DNA from: Billgrantia bachuensis
GTDB taxonomy: Bacteria; Pseudomonadota; Gammaproteobacteria; Pseudomonadales; Halomonadaceae
Assembly: GCF_011742165.1 (NCBI RefSeq)
Contig: NZ_JAAQTO010000039.1
Location: forward strand, 44,376 to 108,375
DNA length: 64,000 nucleotides
Direction of reading: 5' to 3'
In this document: piece after piece, positions 41,755-50,480 of the stretch
How positions within the stretch are numbered: position 1 is the stretch's first letter
How the letters are laid out: every line of letters begins with the position of its first letter
Position numbers and translations under genes: made by a program
Notes under the pieces: generated by a model
The model's input: only the letters and a program-made list of their open reading frames with translations
The model's database searches: none
What the model was told of the DNA's origin: nothing

Positions 41755-42888
41755 ATGCCCCATCACGTCTTGAAAGCCCTTTCCGGTGTGGCCCTGGCGC
41801 TTGGCTGCAGCGCCGTGCAGGCCGAGCAGATCACCGTTACCGACATTGCCGGTCGCGAGGTTACCCTCGAGGCACCGGTAGAGCGTGTCATTCTCGGCGA
41901 GGGGCGTCAGGTCTACCTGCTCGGCGCACTGCAGCCGGAAGCCCCCTTTAACCGCGTGGTGGGCTGGCGCGAAGACTTCTCACAAGCCGATCCGGACAGC
42001 TATGCGCGCTACGCCGCCAAGTTCCCCGAGCTCGAGGAGCTCCCCACCTTCGGCGGCTTCAAGGACGGTACCTTCGACGTGGAGCAGGCGGCCTCCCTCA
42101 ACCCCGATGTCGTCTTGATGAATCTCGAGGCCAGAGCGGCCACCGAGGATGCCGCCTACGACGAAAAGCTGGCGGAACTCGGCATTGCCATCGTCTACGT
42201 GGACTTCCGTGAGGATCCGATCCGGCACACCATTCCCTCCATGCGCCTGCTGGGCCAACTGCTGGGTGAAGAGGAAGATGCCGAGGCCTTCATCGAATTC
42301 TCCGAGGCCCAGATGGAACGGGTCACCCAGGTGATCGAAGCCGAGGTCGAGGCCGACGAACGACCGAGCGTGTTCGTCGACCGCGCCGGCGGCTACTCGG
42401 AGGACTGCTGCATGAGCTTCGGTCCCGGCAACTTTGGCGAATATGTCGAGATTGCCGGCGGCGACAATATCGCCAAGGACATCATTCCGACCACTTTCGG
42501 CACGCTGAATCCCGAACAGATCATTGCCTCCAACCCTGAGCATGTGGTCGTGACGGGTGGCAACTGGGACGCCTACGTGCCGGGCGGCGCCTGGGTCGGC
42601 GTGGGGCCGGGAGCCGATATGGACAGTGCCCGGGCCAAGCTCGAAGCGCTGACCGAGCGCACCGCCATGACCGGTACCCAAGCCGTGGAGAACGATAACT
42701 TCCATGCCATCTGGCACCAGTTCTACAACAACCCCTACTACTTCGTCGCCGTGCAGCAATTGGCCAAGTGGTTCCATCCGGAGCTGTTCGCCGACCTCGA
42801 CCCCGAAGCCACGATGAAGGAGCTGCACGAGCGCTTCCTGCCCGTGGATTACGAACCCGGATATTGGGTCACGCTGAATGAGCGTTGA
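41755..42888 (+). CDS. Periplasmic iron-siderophore ABC transporter substrate-binding protein
   Basis: A 377-residue class III solute-binding protein. A signal peptide (LSGVALALGCSAVQA) is followed by the first lobe (ITVTDIAGREVTLEAPVERVILGEGRQVY), the linker helix and a second lobe (SGRGxF-like DRAGGYSEDCCMSFGPGNFGEYVEIAGGDNIAKD). This architecture is that of FecB/BtuF-type proteins for ferric siderophores or cobalamin. It overlaps the permease gene by 11 bp, giving one operon with the permease and ATPase. The ATG at 41755 is used; a GTG three codons earlier is possible. No TonB receptor is nearby. Confidence 0.88.
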   Translation: MPHHVLKALSGVALALGCSAVQAEQITVTDIAGREVTLEAPVERVILGEGRQVYLLGALQPEAPFNRVVGWREDFSQADPDSYARYAAKFPELEELPTFGGFKDGTFDVEQAASLNPDVVLMNLEARAATEDAAYDEKLAELGIAIVYVDFREDPIRHTIPSMRLLGQLLGEEEDAEAFIEFSEAQMERVTQVIEAEVEADERPSVFVDRAGGYSEDCCMSFGPGNFGEYVEIAGGDNIAKDIIPTTFGTLNPEQIIASNPEHVVVTGGNWDAYVPGGAWVGVGPGADMDSARAKLEALTERTAMTGTQAVENDNFHAIWHQFYNNPYYFVAVQQLAKWFHPELFADLDPEATMKELHERFLPVDYEPGYWVTLNER

Positions 42889-43948
42889 GATCGCCCGGAC
42901 CAGCCAGCAAGTCAAAGGGCACGGTTTCTATCGTGCCCTAGTGCTACGGCGCCAGCTCATCCTGCTGGCGCTCACGCTTGCCCTGGCGCTGAGCTTTTGT
43001 ATCGACCTGGCCCTGGGCCCTGCCCGCTTCAGCCTCGGTGAGGTAATGGCCGCACTGGCATCGCCGGATGCCGTTAGCCAGCAGGCCAGGGTCATCCTGT
43101 GGGAAATTCGCATGCCGGTGGCGCTGATGGCGCTGGTCGTCGGTGCCAGCCTGTCGATAGCCGGCGCCCAGATGCAGACCATCCTCAGCAACCCCCTGGC
43201 CAGCCCCTTCACACTGGGCATCTCGGCGGGTGCCAGTTTCGGTGCAGCGTTGGCGCTGGCCTTCGGCGTGGTGATCGTTCCCGCCGCAGTGGAATACGTG
43301 GTGCCGATCAATGCGTTCGTCATGGCCATGGTCACCGCCTTCCTCATCCATGCGATGAGCCTGCGGCGCGGGGTCACGATCGAGACCATCGTGCTGCTGG
43401 GCATCGCCATGGTGTTCATCTTCAATTCGCTGATGGCGCTGATCCAGTTCTTCTCCAGCCAGCAGGCCGTGGCGGCGGTTGTGTTCTGGACCATGGGCAG
43501 CCTGACCAAGGCGACCTGGCCCAAGTTCTGGGTCGCGCTGACGGTACTGGTCGCCGTGCTGCCGCTGCTCGCCCGCCACGGCTGGGCGCTGACCGCCATG
43601 CGCCTGGGCGATACCAAGGCCGAGAGCATGGGGGTAAACCCTCGCGCACTGCGCCTGGAGGTGATGGTGCTGGTCTCGCTGTTGGCCGCCATTGCGGTGG
43701 CATTCGTCGGCACCATCGGCTTCATCGGCCTGGTCGGACCGCACATCGCGCGCATGCTGGTGGGCGAGGATCAGCGCTTCTTCCTGCCCGGTTCGGCCCT
43801 GTGCGGCGCGCTGATCCTGTCGATCGGCTCGGTGCTGTCGAAGATCATCCTGCCCGGCACCGTCATCCCCATTGGTATCATCACCTCGCTGGTGGGCATC
43901 CCCTTCTTCCTGTTCCTGATCCTCAATCACAAGAAGGCTTCATGGTAA
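42878..43948 (+). CDS. FecCD-type iron ABC transporter permease
   Basis: A 356-residue inner-membrane permease with about ten transmembrane segments, matching BtuC/FecCD proteins. The VGASLSIAGAQMQTILSNPLASPFTLGIS segment is the family signature, and the cytoplasmic coupling helix lies near GFIGLVGPHIARMLVG. Its 5' end overlaps the binding-protein gene and its stop overlaps the ATPase start, so all three are translationally coupled. It is longer at the N-terminus than BtuC by about 20 residues. Confidence 0.93.
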   Translation: MSVEIARTSQQVKGHGFYRALVLRRQLILLALTLALALSFCIDLALGPARFSLGEVMAALASPDAVSQQARVILWEIRMPVALMALVVGASLSIAGAQMQTILSNPLASPFTLGISAGASFGAALALAFGVVIVPAAVEYVVPINAFVMAMVTAFLIHAMSLRRGVTIETIVLLGIAMVFIFNSLMALIQFFSSQQAVAAVVFWTMGSLTKATWPKFWVALTVLVAVLPLLARHGWALTAMRLGDTKAESMGVNPRALRLEVMVLVSLLAAIAVAFVGTIGFIGLVGPHIARMLVGEDQRFFLPGSALCGALILSIGSVLSKIILPGTVIPIGIITSLVGIPFFLFLILNHKKASW

Positions 43949-44691
43949 CGCTACAGCTCGACCGCCTGTCGGCTCGCTACGGCCGCCGCCAGATCCTGGC
44001 GGAAATTTCCACGCCCCGCTTCGAGGGCGGCCGGGTGGTGGCGCTGCTCGGCCCCAACGCCGCCGGCAAGTCCACGCTGTTCCGGCGCATATTCGGGTTG
44101 CTCAAGGGTGGTGGCGAAGTCAGGATCACGGGCGCTGCCTCGGAGAGGCCCGTGGCCTACATGCCCCAGGATACCGGCGTCAATGCGGTGCTGACGGTGT
44201 ACGAGTCGGTACTGATGGCACGTATGCAGGGGCGCTCCCTGAAGGTCAGGCCAGAAGACCTGGCCAAGGTCGACCAGGCGCTGGACGAGCTGGGGATCTC
44301 GCCGCTCGGAGCGCGCGATATCGGCGACATCAGCGGCGGCCAACGCCAGCTCGTCAGTGCTGCCCAGGCCCTGGTTCAGGAGCCCGAGATTCTGCTGCTC
44401 GACGAGCCCACTTCTGCCCTCGACCTCAACCGCCAGATCAGCCTGCTGACCATACTGCGGCGGCTCGCCCGGGAGCGCGAAATGCTGATCATGGTGGCGC
44501 TACACGACCTGGGCCATGCGTTGCGTTTCACCGATGAAGCCATGGTGCTGCAGAACGGTCAGTTGATCGCCTGCGGCTCCACGGCCGAGGTGGTCACGCC
44601 GGAGCTGCTGCACCGGGTCTATCGGGTCGCCGCCCGTATCGAGCCCTGCTCCAAGGGCCGACCCCAGCTCATCGTCGAAGAGAGCGTTTGA
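43942..44691 (+). CDS. Iron ABC transporter ATP-binding protein (FecE/BtuD type)
   Basis: A 249-residue ATPase. Walker A is GPNAAGKST, the signature is ISGGQRQL, Walker B is ILLLDEPTSALD, and the switch His lies in VALHDLGHAL. It starts at the ATG at 43942 inside the permease stop codon. With the preceding two genes it forms a complete importer, most likely for a ferric siderophore. The last 23 bp overlap the convergent EamA gene. Confidence 0.93.
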   Translation: MVTLQLDRLSARYGRRQILAEISTPRFEGGRVVALLGPNAAGKSTLFRRIFGLLKGGGEVRITGAASERPVAYMPQDTGVNAVLTVYESVLMARMQGRSLKVRPEDLAKVDQALDELGISPLGARDIGDISGGQRQLVSAAQALVQEPEILLLDEPTSALDLNRQISLLTILRRLAREREMLIMVALHDLGHALRFTDEAMVLQNGQLIACGSTAEVVTPELLHRVYRVAARIEPCSKGRPQLIVEESV

Positions 44692-45574
44692 GTCTCAGTC
44701 CGCGCCCCTCCAACGCCGCCAGGCCTGCCCCGCCCAGGATCAGCGGCAATGCCAGCAGAAAGCCACTGGCCAGCGGCAAGCCGAAAATCAGCAGGTCGGC
44801 CAGCACCGGCCAGACCATGGCAACATACTCGAACGGCGCCAACCGAGAGGCCTCGGCGTAGCGGAGCGCCAGCGTCATGGCAATATGCGCAGCGCCACCG
44901 AACAGCCCCGAAAGCACCAGCAGCCACCACTGCGACCCAGTCAACGCTGCCCACCCCCAGGGCAGCGTGGCCAGCCCCGCCAGGGTCGAGATCACCACGA
45001 AGTAGAACGCAATCGATGCGGCCGTTTCGGTGCGTGAGATACGCCTCACGGTGAGCAGCGCCCCCGCCGATAGCAGCGCCGCGAGCAGCCCAAGAACATA
45101 GCCCTCGAAACGCATTCTACCCGCATCGCTTCCAAGACTGGGCAAGATCAACACGGCGATGCCCGACACCGCCAGCATCAACGCTCCCGCACGCTGACAA
45201 GTAAATGGCTCTCCCAGCAGAACGACACCGCCGAAGGCCATCAGCACCGGTGTCAGTTGCATCAGCAGGGTCGCTTCCGCCACCGGCAACAGGGCGAGCG
45301 ATGCAAAGGAGGCGAACATGGCCGCAGCGCCCAGCCCCGAGCGCAGTAGATGCCCCATGGGCCGTCGAGTGCCCAGGCCGGCGGGAAACTGCCCTCTCAG
45401 CGCGAGAAAGATCACGATGGGCAACAGCGCGAAGGCCGAGCGGAAGAAGACCGTTTGCCCCAGCGGTACTTCATCGCCCACCGCCTTGATGCTCACCATC
45501 ATGGCAGCGAAGAGAAGCCCCGACAGCAGCCTGAGCAAGATACCGGCCGTCGGCCTGTCTACGTTGTGGTTCAT
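44669..45574 (-). CDS. EamA/DMT family transporter
   Basis: A 301-residue exporter with ten predicted transmembrane helices built from two EamA repeats. Repeat 1 ends around VLIPSLGSDAG-type residues and repeat 2 contains the AALTGSQWWLLVLSGLFGGAAHI and YAEASRLAPFEYVAMVW segments. It probably exports metabolites or amino acids, substrate unknown. Start ATG at 45574 is preferred because AGGA lies 5 bp upstream; one at 45580 is too close. The 3' end overlaps the ABC ATPase gene tail to tail. Confidence 0.9.
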   Translation of the reverse strand: MNHNVDRPTAGILLRLLSGLLFAAMMVSIKAVGDEVPLGQTVFFRSAFALLPIVIFLALRGQFPAGLGTRRPMGHLLRSGLGAAAMFASFASLALLPVAEATLLMQLTPVLMAFGGVVLLGEPFTCQRAGALMLAVSGIAVLILPSLGSDAGRMRFEGYVLGLLAALLSAGALLTVRRISRTETAASIAFYFVVISTLAGLATLPWGWAALTGSQWWLLVLSGLFGGAAHIAMTLALRYAEASRLAPFEYVAMVWPVLADLLIFGLPLASGFLLALPLILGGAGLAALEGRGLRLKRSLRR

Positions 45575-45593
45575 GTTCATCCTGGTTAACGAA

Positions 45594-46589
45594 TCAGAGC
45601 GTCATGCCCGGCTCGATGGTGTAGCCCATGTCGATGACCCGCTGCCCCGTCTCGCCACCCTGGATGCGCTGCAGCAGCTCAGTGGCGGCGCGCTTGCCGA
45701 TCGCCTGGCGCGGGGTGACCACGCTGGCCAGCCGCGGCGTCATCACCTGGCCCACGTCATGGCCATGGAAACCGGCGATGGCCAACTGCTCCGGCACCCT
45801 GACGCCACGCCGCAGACAAGCGAAATAGGCCCCCACGGCAACATCGTCGTTGGTGCAGAAGATGCCATCGGTCTCGGGGTGCTCTTCAAGGATTTCGTTC
45901 AGTAGCGCTGCACCCACGGAATAGGAGGAGCGCTGGCTACGCTGCTTGGTCAAGGGCGTCAGTCCGTGCTCCTCCATGGCCTGACGGTAGCCTTGCTCGC
46001 GCTGCCGGGTGCGCGAATCGAGACGAACGGCGAGATAGACGATCCGGCGCCGACCACGGTGAATCATCGCACTCACCATGTCGTAGGCGGCACGCACATT
46101 GTCGAAGCCGATTGCCTGATGAAGCGGTGGGGTCAGCGAATCCATGATTTCCACGATGGGAATGCCGGCCGTTTCGAGCATGCGGCAAGTCCGCGTGGTG
46201 TGATGGCTATCGGAAAGAATTACGCCGTCGACGTTATACGAAAGCAACGAGGCCAGGCTGCGCTCCTCCAAATCCTGGCTGTAGCCATAATGAGAAAGCA
46301 TCAGGTGATAGCCCAGCGGCTCGGTGATCTCCTCAATACCCACCAGCACATCGGCGAATACCTGATTGGTCAGCGATGGTACCAGCACGCCGATGGAGTG
46401 GCTGGTGGCACGCGACAACAGGTCAGGCGCCCGGTTGGGAATGTAACCGACCTGCTCCGCCGCGCTGAAGATACGCTCACGCAAGCCTTCCGATACGGTC
46501 GTGGGGTCGCGCAGGCAGCGACTCACGGTCATTTTGGTCGCCCCGACTCGATCGGCGATGTCCTGCAGTGTCGGTCGTTTCTTCTTCAC
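45594..46589 (-). CDS. gntR: LacI family transcriptional regulator, GntR (gluconate)-type
   Basis: A 331-residue LacI-family repressor. HTH and hinge: PTLQDIADRVGATKMTVSRCLRDPTTVSEGLRERIFSAAEQVGYIPNRAP. The effector domain is GntR-like (SIGVLVPSLTNQVFADVLVGIEE) with GFDNVRAAYDM ligand contacts. Start is the GTG at 46589, with GTGGGG upstream; an in-frame ATG at 46643 would put a hairpin inside the gene. It sits directly downstream of the gluconokinase and TRAP genes on the same strand and probably represses them through the palindrome at 50354. Confidence 0.9.
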   Translation of the reverse strand: MKKKRPTLQDIADRVGATKMTVSRCLRDPTTVSEGLRERIFSAAEQVGYIPNRAPDLLSRATSHSIGVLVPSLTNQVFADVLVGIEEITEPLGYHLMLSHYGYSQDLEERSLASLLSYNVDGVILSDSHHTTRTCRMLETAGIPIVEIMDSLTPPLHQAIGFDNVRAAYDMVSAMIHRGRRRIVYLAVRLDSRTRQREQGYRQAMEEHGLTPLTKQRSQRSSYSVGAALLNEILEEHPETDGIFCTNDDVAVGAYFACLRRGVRVPEQLAIAGFHGHDVGQVMTPRLASVVTPRQAIGKRAATELLQRIQGGETGQRVIDMGYTIEPGMTL

Positions 46590-46688
46590 GGTGCCCCACT
46601 GGCAGCTGATGATACTGGCGTGTGCCAATGGCACCGCCAGCATGATACCGGAGTCGCTACGCCCGTGCCGTTGACGCTAGCTCAAGGC

Positions 46689-47216
46689 TCAGGGGCCATA
46701 CCGCCAATGGTCCGGCAAGGCTTCCAGGAAAACCTCGATGATTGCCTCGGGCGAATCGGCGATGCTGCACACCACGGCCTCGGCCTCACCCGGAGGCTCG
46801 AGGTCGCGAAGCTGACTATCGAGCATCGCCTCGCCGCGAAAGAAGTGCTCCTCACGCGCAGCCAGGCGTTGGCGCAACTGGTCGCGCCGCCCTTCGAGAA
46901 ACAGGAAGGCAAGCTCGGGGTCGCCGCGCCGCAGGAGTTCGCGGTAGCGCCGCTTGAGCGCCGAGCAGGCCAGCACCAGTGAGGCATCGCGCCGTCGATG
47001 GTCGCCGATCAGTCCCGCCAGGGTCTCCAGCCACTCGCGACGATCGTCGTCGTCGAGCGGGATGCCGTTGGCCATCTTGTCGACGTTGGCCGGCGAGTGG
47101 TAATCGTCGCCATCGATGAAGGCGACTCCCAGTCGGCTGGCGAGCAAGGCGCCAACGTGCGACTTGCCCGACCCCGACACTCCCATCACCACGATGCGGT
47201 GTGTGCCATCCTTCAC
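46689..47216 (-). CDS. gntK: Gluconokinase
   Basis: A 175-residue P-loop kinase that phosphorylates D-gluconate to 6-phosphogluconate for the Entner-Doudoroff or pentose phosphate pathway. Walker A is MGVSGSGKSHVGALLA. Family residues continue with FIDGDDYHSPANVDKMANGIPLDDDDR and a lid around CSALKRRYRELLR. The GTG at 47216 has a GGAGG site; an earlier GTG at 47243 lacks one. It lies 28 bp after the DctM gene in the same operon as the TRAP transporter, so the transporter most likely brings in gluconate. Confidence 0.94.
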   Translation of the reverse strand: MKDGTHRIVVMGVSGSGKSHVGALLASRLGVAFIDGDDYHSPANVDKMANGIPLDDDDRREWLETLAGLIGDHRRRDASLVLACSALKRRYRELLRRGDPELAFLFLEGRRDQLRQRLAAREEHFFRGEAMLDSQLRDLEPPGEAEAVVCSIADSPEAIIEVFLEALPDHWRYGP

Positions 47217-47243
47217 GAGACCTCCGGTTGTCAGTTGCCGCAC

Positions 47244-48527
47244 TCAGTTTCCTCGGACAGCGGCCATATCGGGCAGCCAGGTCACGATCCCGGGGAAGGC
47301 GATCAACACCACCAGCACCACCAGCAATGCCGCATAGTACGGCAGCATTGCCCTGACCAATTGCTCCATGCTGACGCGACCGACACCACAGCCCACGTAG
47401 AGACAAGTGCCCACCGGCGGGGTCAGCAGGCCGATACCGAGAATGAAGGCCATCAGCACGCCGAAGTAGACCGGGTCGACCCCCACCGAGGTAACGATCG
47501 GCGTCAGCATTGGCGCCATGATCACCATCGCCGGGGTCAGGTCCATCACGAAGCCCACCAGCAGTAGCAGGCCGGCTACGATCATCAGCAGCCAGAACGG
47601 CTCCTGAGTGATCGCCTGCACTTGGCGTACCAGGGTCTGCGGCACCATGTTGATGGTCAGGAACCAGGCAATGACGGTAGCAAACGCCAGCAGCAGCAGC
47701 ACCATGCCGGTCAGCCGCGCGGTGCGAATCAACATGCCCCACAGCTCGCGAGGGTGAAATTCGCGGTACACCGCCAGCGAAATGAACAGCGAATAGAGCA
47801 GTGCAGCCACGGCCGCCTCGGTGGCAGTGAACACACCGCCGAGAATGCCGCCGATCACGATCACCGGCAGCACCAGCGCCAGCCAGGCGGCCTTTAACGC
47901 CTGCCACAGGCGGCCCAGTTCGAATTTGCGGGTCTGTCCGGCGTGCTCGATGCTCGCCATGATGAAGGTGGTCACCATCAGCGCAAAGCCAATCAGCAGG
48001 CCCGGTACGATGCCGGCGATGAACAGGCGGCTGATCGAGGTTTCGGTGACAATGCCGAACAGGATCAGTGGGATCGACGGAGGGATGATGATACCGATCA
48101 CCGAGGAGACGGTATTGATCGCAGTGGCATGCGGTGCGGAATAGCCCTGCTGTTTCATCGACGGGATCATCATCGCACCGGTGGCGGCAGTATCGGCTAC
48201 CGCCGAGCCGCTGATACCACCGAAGAACATGGAGCCGGTAATGGCTACCTGCCCGAGTCCGCCTCGCACGAAGCCGACCAGCGCACCGGCGAGTTCCATC
48301 AGCCGGCGGGCAATGCCGCCGCTGCTCATCACCTCGCCCACCAGAATGAAGAAGGGAATGGCCAGCAGCGGGAAATTGTTCACTCCACGAATCGACTGCT
48401 CGATCAGGATCGACAGGGGAATGTCAGAGAGCACCGCCATCACGACCGCAGCGATGCCAAGCCCGAAAGCGATGGGCAGCCCGATGATGATGGAAGCGAA
48501 CAGGATGGCGAGGAAAATCCACAGCAT
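47244..48527 (-). CDS. TRAP transporter large permease (DctM)
   Basis: A 427-residue membrane protein with about 12 transmembrane segments, normal for DctM. Family sequences include PIAFGLGIAAVVMAVLSDIPLSILIEQSIRGVNNFPLLAIPFF near the start and FMDLTPAMVIMAPMLTPI in the second half. It forms the Na+-driven channel with the small DctQ subunit encoded 4 bp upstream. The co-transcribed gluconokinase suggests gluconate or a related sugar acid as cargo. Confidence 0.93.
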   Translation of the reverse strand: MLWIFLAILFASIIIGLPIAFGLGIAAVVMAVLSDIPLSILIEQSIRGVNNFPLLAIPFFILVGEVMSSGGIARRLMELAGALVGFVRGGLGQVAITGSMFFGGISGSAVADTAATGAMMIPSMKQQGYSAPHATAINTVSSVIGIIIPPSIPLILFGIVTETSISRLFIAGIVPGLLIGFALMVTTFIMASIEHAGQTRKFELGRLWQALKAAWLALVLPVIVIGGILGGVFTATEAAVAALLYSLFISLAVYREFHPRELWGMLIRTARLTGMVLLLLAFATVIAWFLTINMVPQTLVRQVQAITQEPFWLLMIVAGLLLLVGFVMDLTPAMVIMAPMLTPIVTSVGVDPVYFGVLMAFILGIGLLTPPVGTCLYVGCGVGRVSMEQLVRAMLPYYAALLVVLVVLIAFPGIVTWLPDMAAVRGN

Positions 48528-48530
48528 GGG

Positions 48531-49121
48531 TCAGTCTCCCGCTTGCCGGACGGCGGCTTGAGGGTCGCGGATGAAACGCAGGCATAGCCAGGCGCGCCAC
48601 AGGGCCACCGCAACGATAAACAGCGAACACAGCACCAGGGAGACATTGATCAGGTTCCACGGTACACCGAGGATGGCGGTACGACCGGTGGAACGTGACA
48701 TCACCAGGTAGCCCCCCCAGACGATGATGCTCATCAGGGAAGCGATGATCAGGTGCTGAAGCAGGAAAAGCGCATAGGCGGCACGCGGCTTGAGCCGTCG
48801 TACCAGGAAATCCACGGCGATGTGCTCATAGCGGGCGAAGGCCGCCGCGGCGCCGACGAAGATCAGCCAGATGAACAGCATGCGTGCCAGCTCGTCGGCC
48901 CATGGCAACGAGCGGTTGAGCATCGAGCGGCCGATGACATTGGCCGACACCGAGACGATCAGGGCCACCAGGATCGCTGCGATCAGGTGTTCCATGGCCA
49001 TGGTCAGCCAGCGAAAGGCAGCCGGGCCACGGCGGCCCTCGACGTCGAGCTCCAGCGGCTCACGATTGGGATCATCGAGGTAAGCGCCGGGATCGGCCGG
49101 AGGTTGATTGGGCGTGGTCAT
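48531..49121 (-). CDS. TRAP transporter small permease (DctQ)
   Basis: A 196-residue protein with four predicted transmembrane helices in its last 150 residues. MLNRSLPWADELARMLFIWLIFVGAAAAFARYEHIAVDFLV is the typical DctQ core. The start at 49121 has a GGAG site; an upstream ATG at 49142 is less likely. The gene is immediately before the DctM gene and 62 bp after the DctP gene. Confidence 0.9.
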   Translation of the reverse strand: MTTPNQPPADPGAYLDDPNREPLELDVEGRRGPAAFRWLTMAMEHLIAAILVALIVSVSANVIGRSMLNRSLPWADELARMLFIWLIFVGAAAAFARYEHIAVDFLVRRLKPRAAYALFLLQHLIIASLMSIIVWGGYLVMSRSTGRTAILGVPWNLINVSLVLCSLFIVAVALWRAWLCLRFIRDPQAAVRQAGD

Positions 49122-49183
49122 GCAGCGCTCCGCGCAGGGCAAGGGGAAGCCCCCCGCCCTGCCAAATCGGTCTGAGGGAAGGT

Positions 49184-50260
49184 TTACTGGATGGAAGAGG
49201 ACTCGACGATTTCCTGGATCTCGGCGATCAGGTCTTCACCGATCTTGGGTGCCCATTCGTCGTAAACCGGCTGCACGGCTTCCTGGAAGGCGGCGATCTG
49301 CTCGTCGTCGAGACGGGTGATCTGCATGCCCTTCTCTTCGAGTTGCTCGCGCGACCAGTCGTCGTACTCGGTGGCCAGCTGGATCTCGTACTCGGCCGAC
49401 TGACGCGCCGCTTCCTGCACCAGTTCCTGGTACTCGGGTGCCATGCGCTCCCAGGTACGCTCGGAGATCATCATGATGAACGGCGTGTAGACGTGGCGTG
49501 TTTCGGAGCCGTAGTCCTGCACTTCGTGGAAGTTGGAGGTCAGAATGGTGCTCCAGGGATTCTCCTGGCCATCCACGACCCCCTGCTCCATGGCCGAGAA
49601 CAGCTCGCCGAACGCCATCGGCGTGGGGTTCGCGCCCAGGGTTTTCCAGATCGACAGGTGTACCGGGTTCTCCATGGTACGAATGGTCAGGCCACTCACG
49701 TCGAGGCCGGCCACATCCTCGGGCGACTCGACCGGACGCGCGCTGTTGGAGAGCTGGCGGTAGCCGTTCTCGGAAAAGGCCAGAGCCTTGATGCCGGAAC
49801 CTTCGAAGCCATCGAGCATGCGCTGGGCGGTATCGCTCTGCATGACGGCAATGGCCGCCTCCCGATTCGGCAACAGGAACGGCAGGTCGAACACCGCCAG
49901 CTCCTCGACATAGGTGGTGGCCGGCGATGAAGAGGGATAAGTCATGTCCAGCGAACCGGTCTGGAGCATTTCCATCATTTGCACATCGTCACCCAACTGG
50001 CTGTTGGGGAAGATATCTACGGTAATGCGCCCATCGGTGCGCTGCTCGAGAATATCGGCAAAGTACTGGCTGGAGAGGTACTGCGGCGAACTCTCGGCCA
50101 GGCCGATGCCCATGCGCAAGGTATGGCTACCGTGGTCACCCACCACCTCGCCCTCGATGGCGGGCGGATCGGAAAGGTCTGGGCTCTGAGCATAGGCAAT
50201 GCCCAGGGAAAGGGTAGCAGCACCGGCTAGCGTGAGGGTGTTGCGCCAGATGGCGGTCAT
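49184..50260 (-). CDS. TRAP transporter substrate-binding protein (DctP)
   Basis: A 358-residue periplasmic binding protein with a signal peptide (TLAGAATLSLGIAYAQ). The mature part has the DctP fold: HTLRMGIGLAESSPQYLSSQYFADILEQRTDGRITVDIFPNSQLG and the sugar-acid binding strand GLTIRTMENPVHLSIWKTLGANPTPM, with Arg and Asn residues expected to salt-bridge the carboxylate. It is the first gene of the operon; a GntR-like palindrome lies 94 bp upstream of its ATG at 50260. Gluconate is the most likely ligand from context. Confidence 0.92.
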   Translation of the reverse strand: MTAIWRNTLTLAGAATLSLGIAYAQSPDLSDPPAIEGEVVGDHGSHTLRMGIGLAESSPQYLSSQYFADILEQRTDGRITVDIFPNSQLGDDVQMMEMLQTGSLDMTYPSSSPATTYVEELAVFDLPFLLPNREAAIAVMQSDTAQRMLDGFEGSGIKALAFSENGYRQLSNSARPVESPEDVAGLDVSGLTIRTMENPVHLSIWKTLGANPTPMAFGELFSAMEQGVVDGQENPWSTILTSNFHEVQDYGSETRHVYTPFIMMISERTWERMAPEYQELVQEAARQSAEYEIQLATEYDDWSREQLEEKGMQITRLDDEQIAAFQEAVQPVYDEWAPKIGEDLIAEIQEIVESSSIQ

Positions 50261-50353
50261 GGCGGACTCCAGTCGATTTATCGTTGTGAGTTGGCACATC
50301 GTCGCGTCTCCCCTTCGGCATGGTAGCCTTTCGGGGGTCGAATGCCGGCAACT

Positions 50354-50367
50354 TGTTACCGGTAACA
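50354..50367. promoter_or_regulatory. GntR-type operator upstream of the TRAP/gluconokinase operon
   Basis: TGTTACCGGTAACA is a perfect 14-bp palindrome. It matches the E. coli gluconate repressor site (TGTTA-N4-TAACA core, ATGTTACC...GGTAACAT form). It lies 94 bp upstream of the DctP start, and a GntR-like LacI-family repressor is encoded in the same operon. Confidence 0.85.
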
Positions 50368-50480
50368 TTCGATGACTGAAGGCTAGACATACGCTGCTGG
50401 GCTGTCAATCTCGAACATGGCGATGACAGTTATACGTTGGTCGCACAAGGTAGCCCGCCAGCCCTTTGGAACCGTTCCGC

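Noticed and set aside
43099..43941. Apparent N-terminal extension of the ABC ATPase through the permease gene
   Set aside because: The extension is low-complexity shadow sequence. The ATPase starts at 43942 where its first conserved strand begins, overlapping the permease stop.
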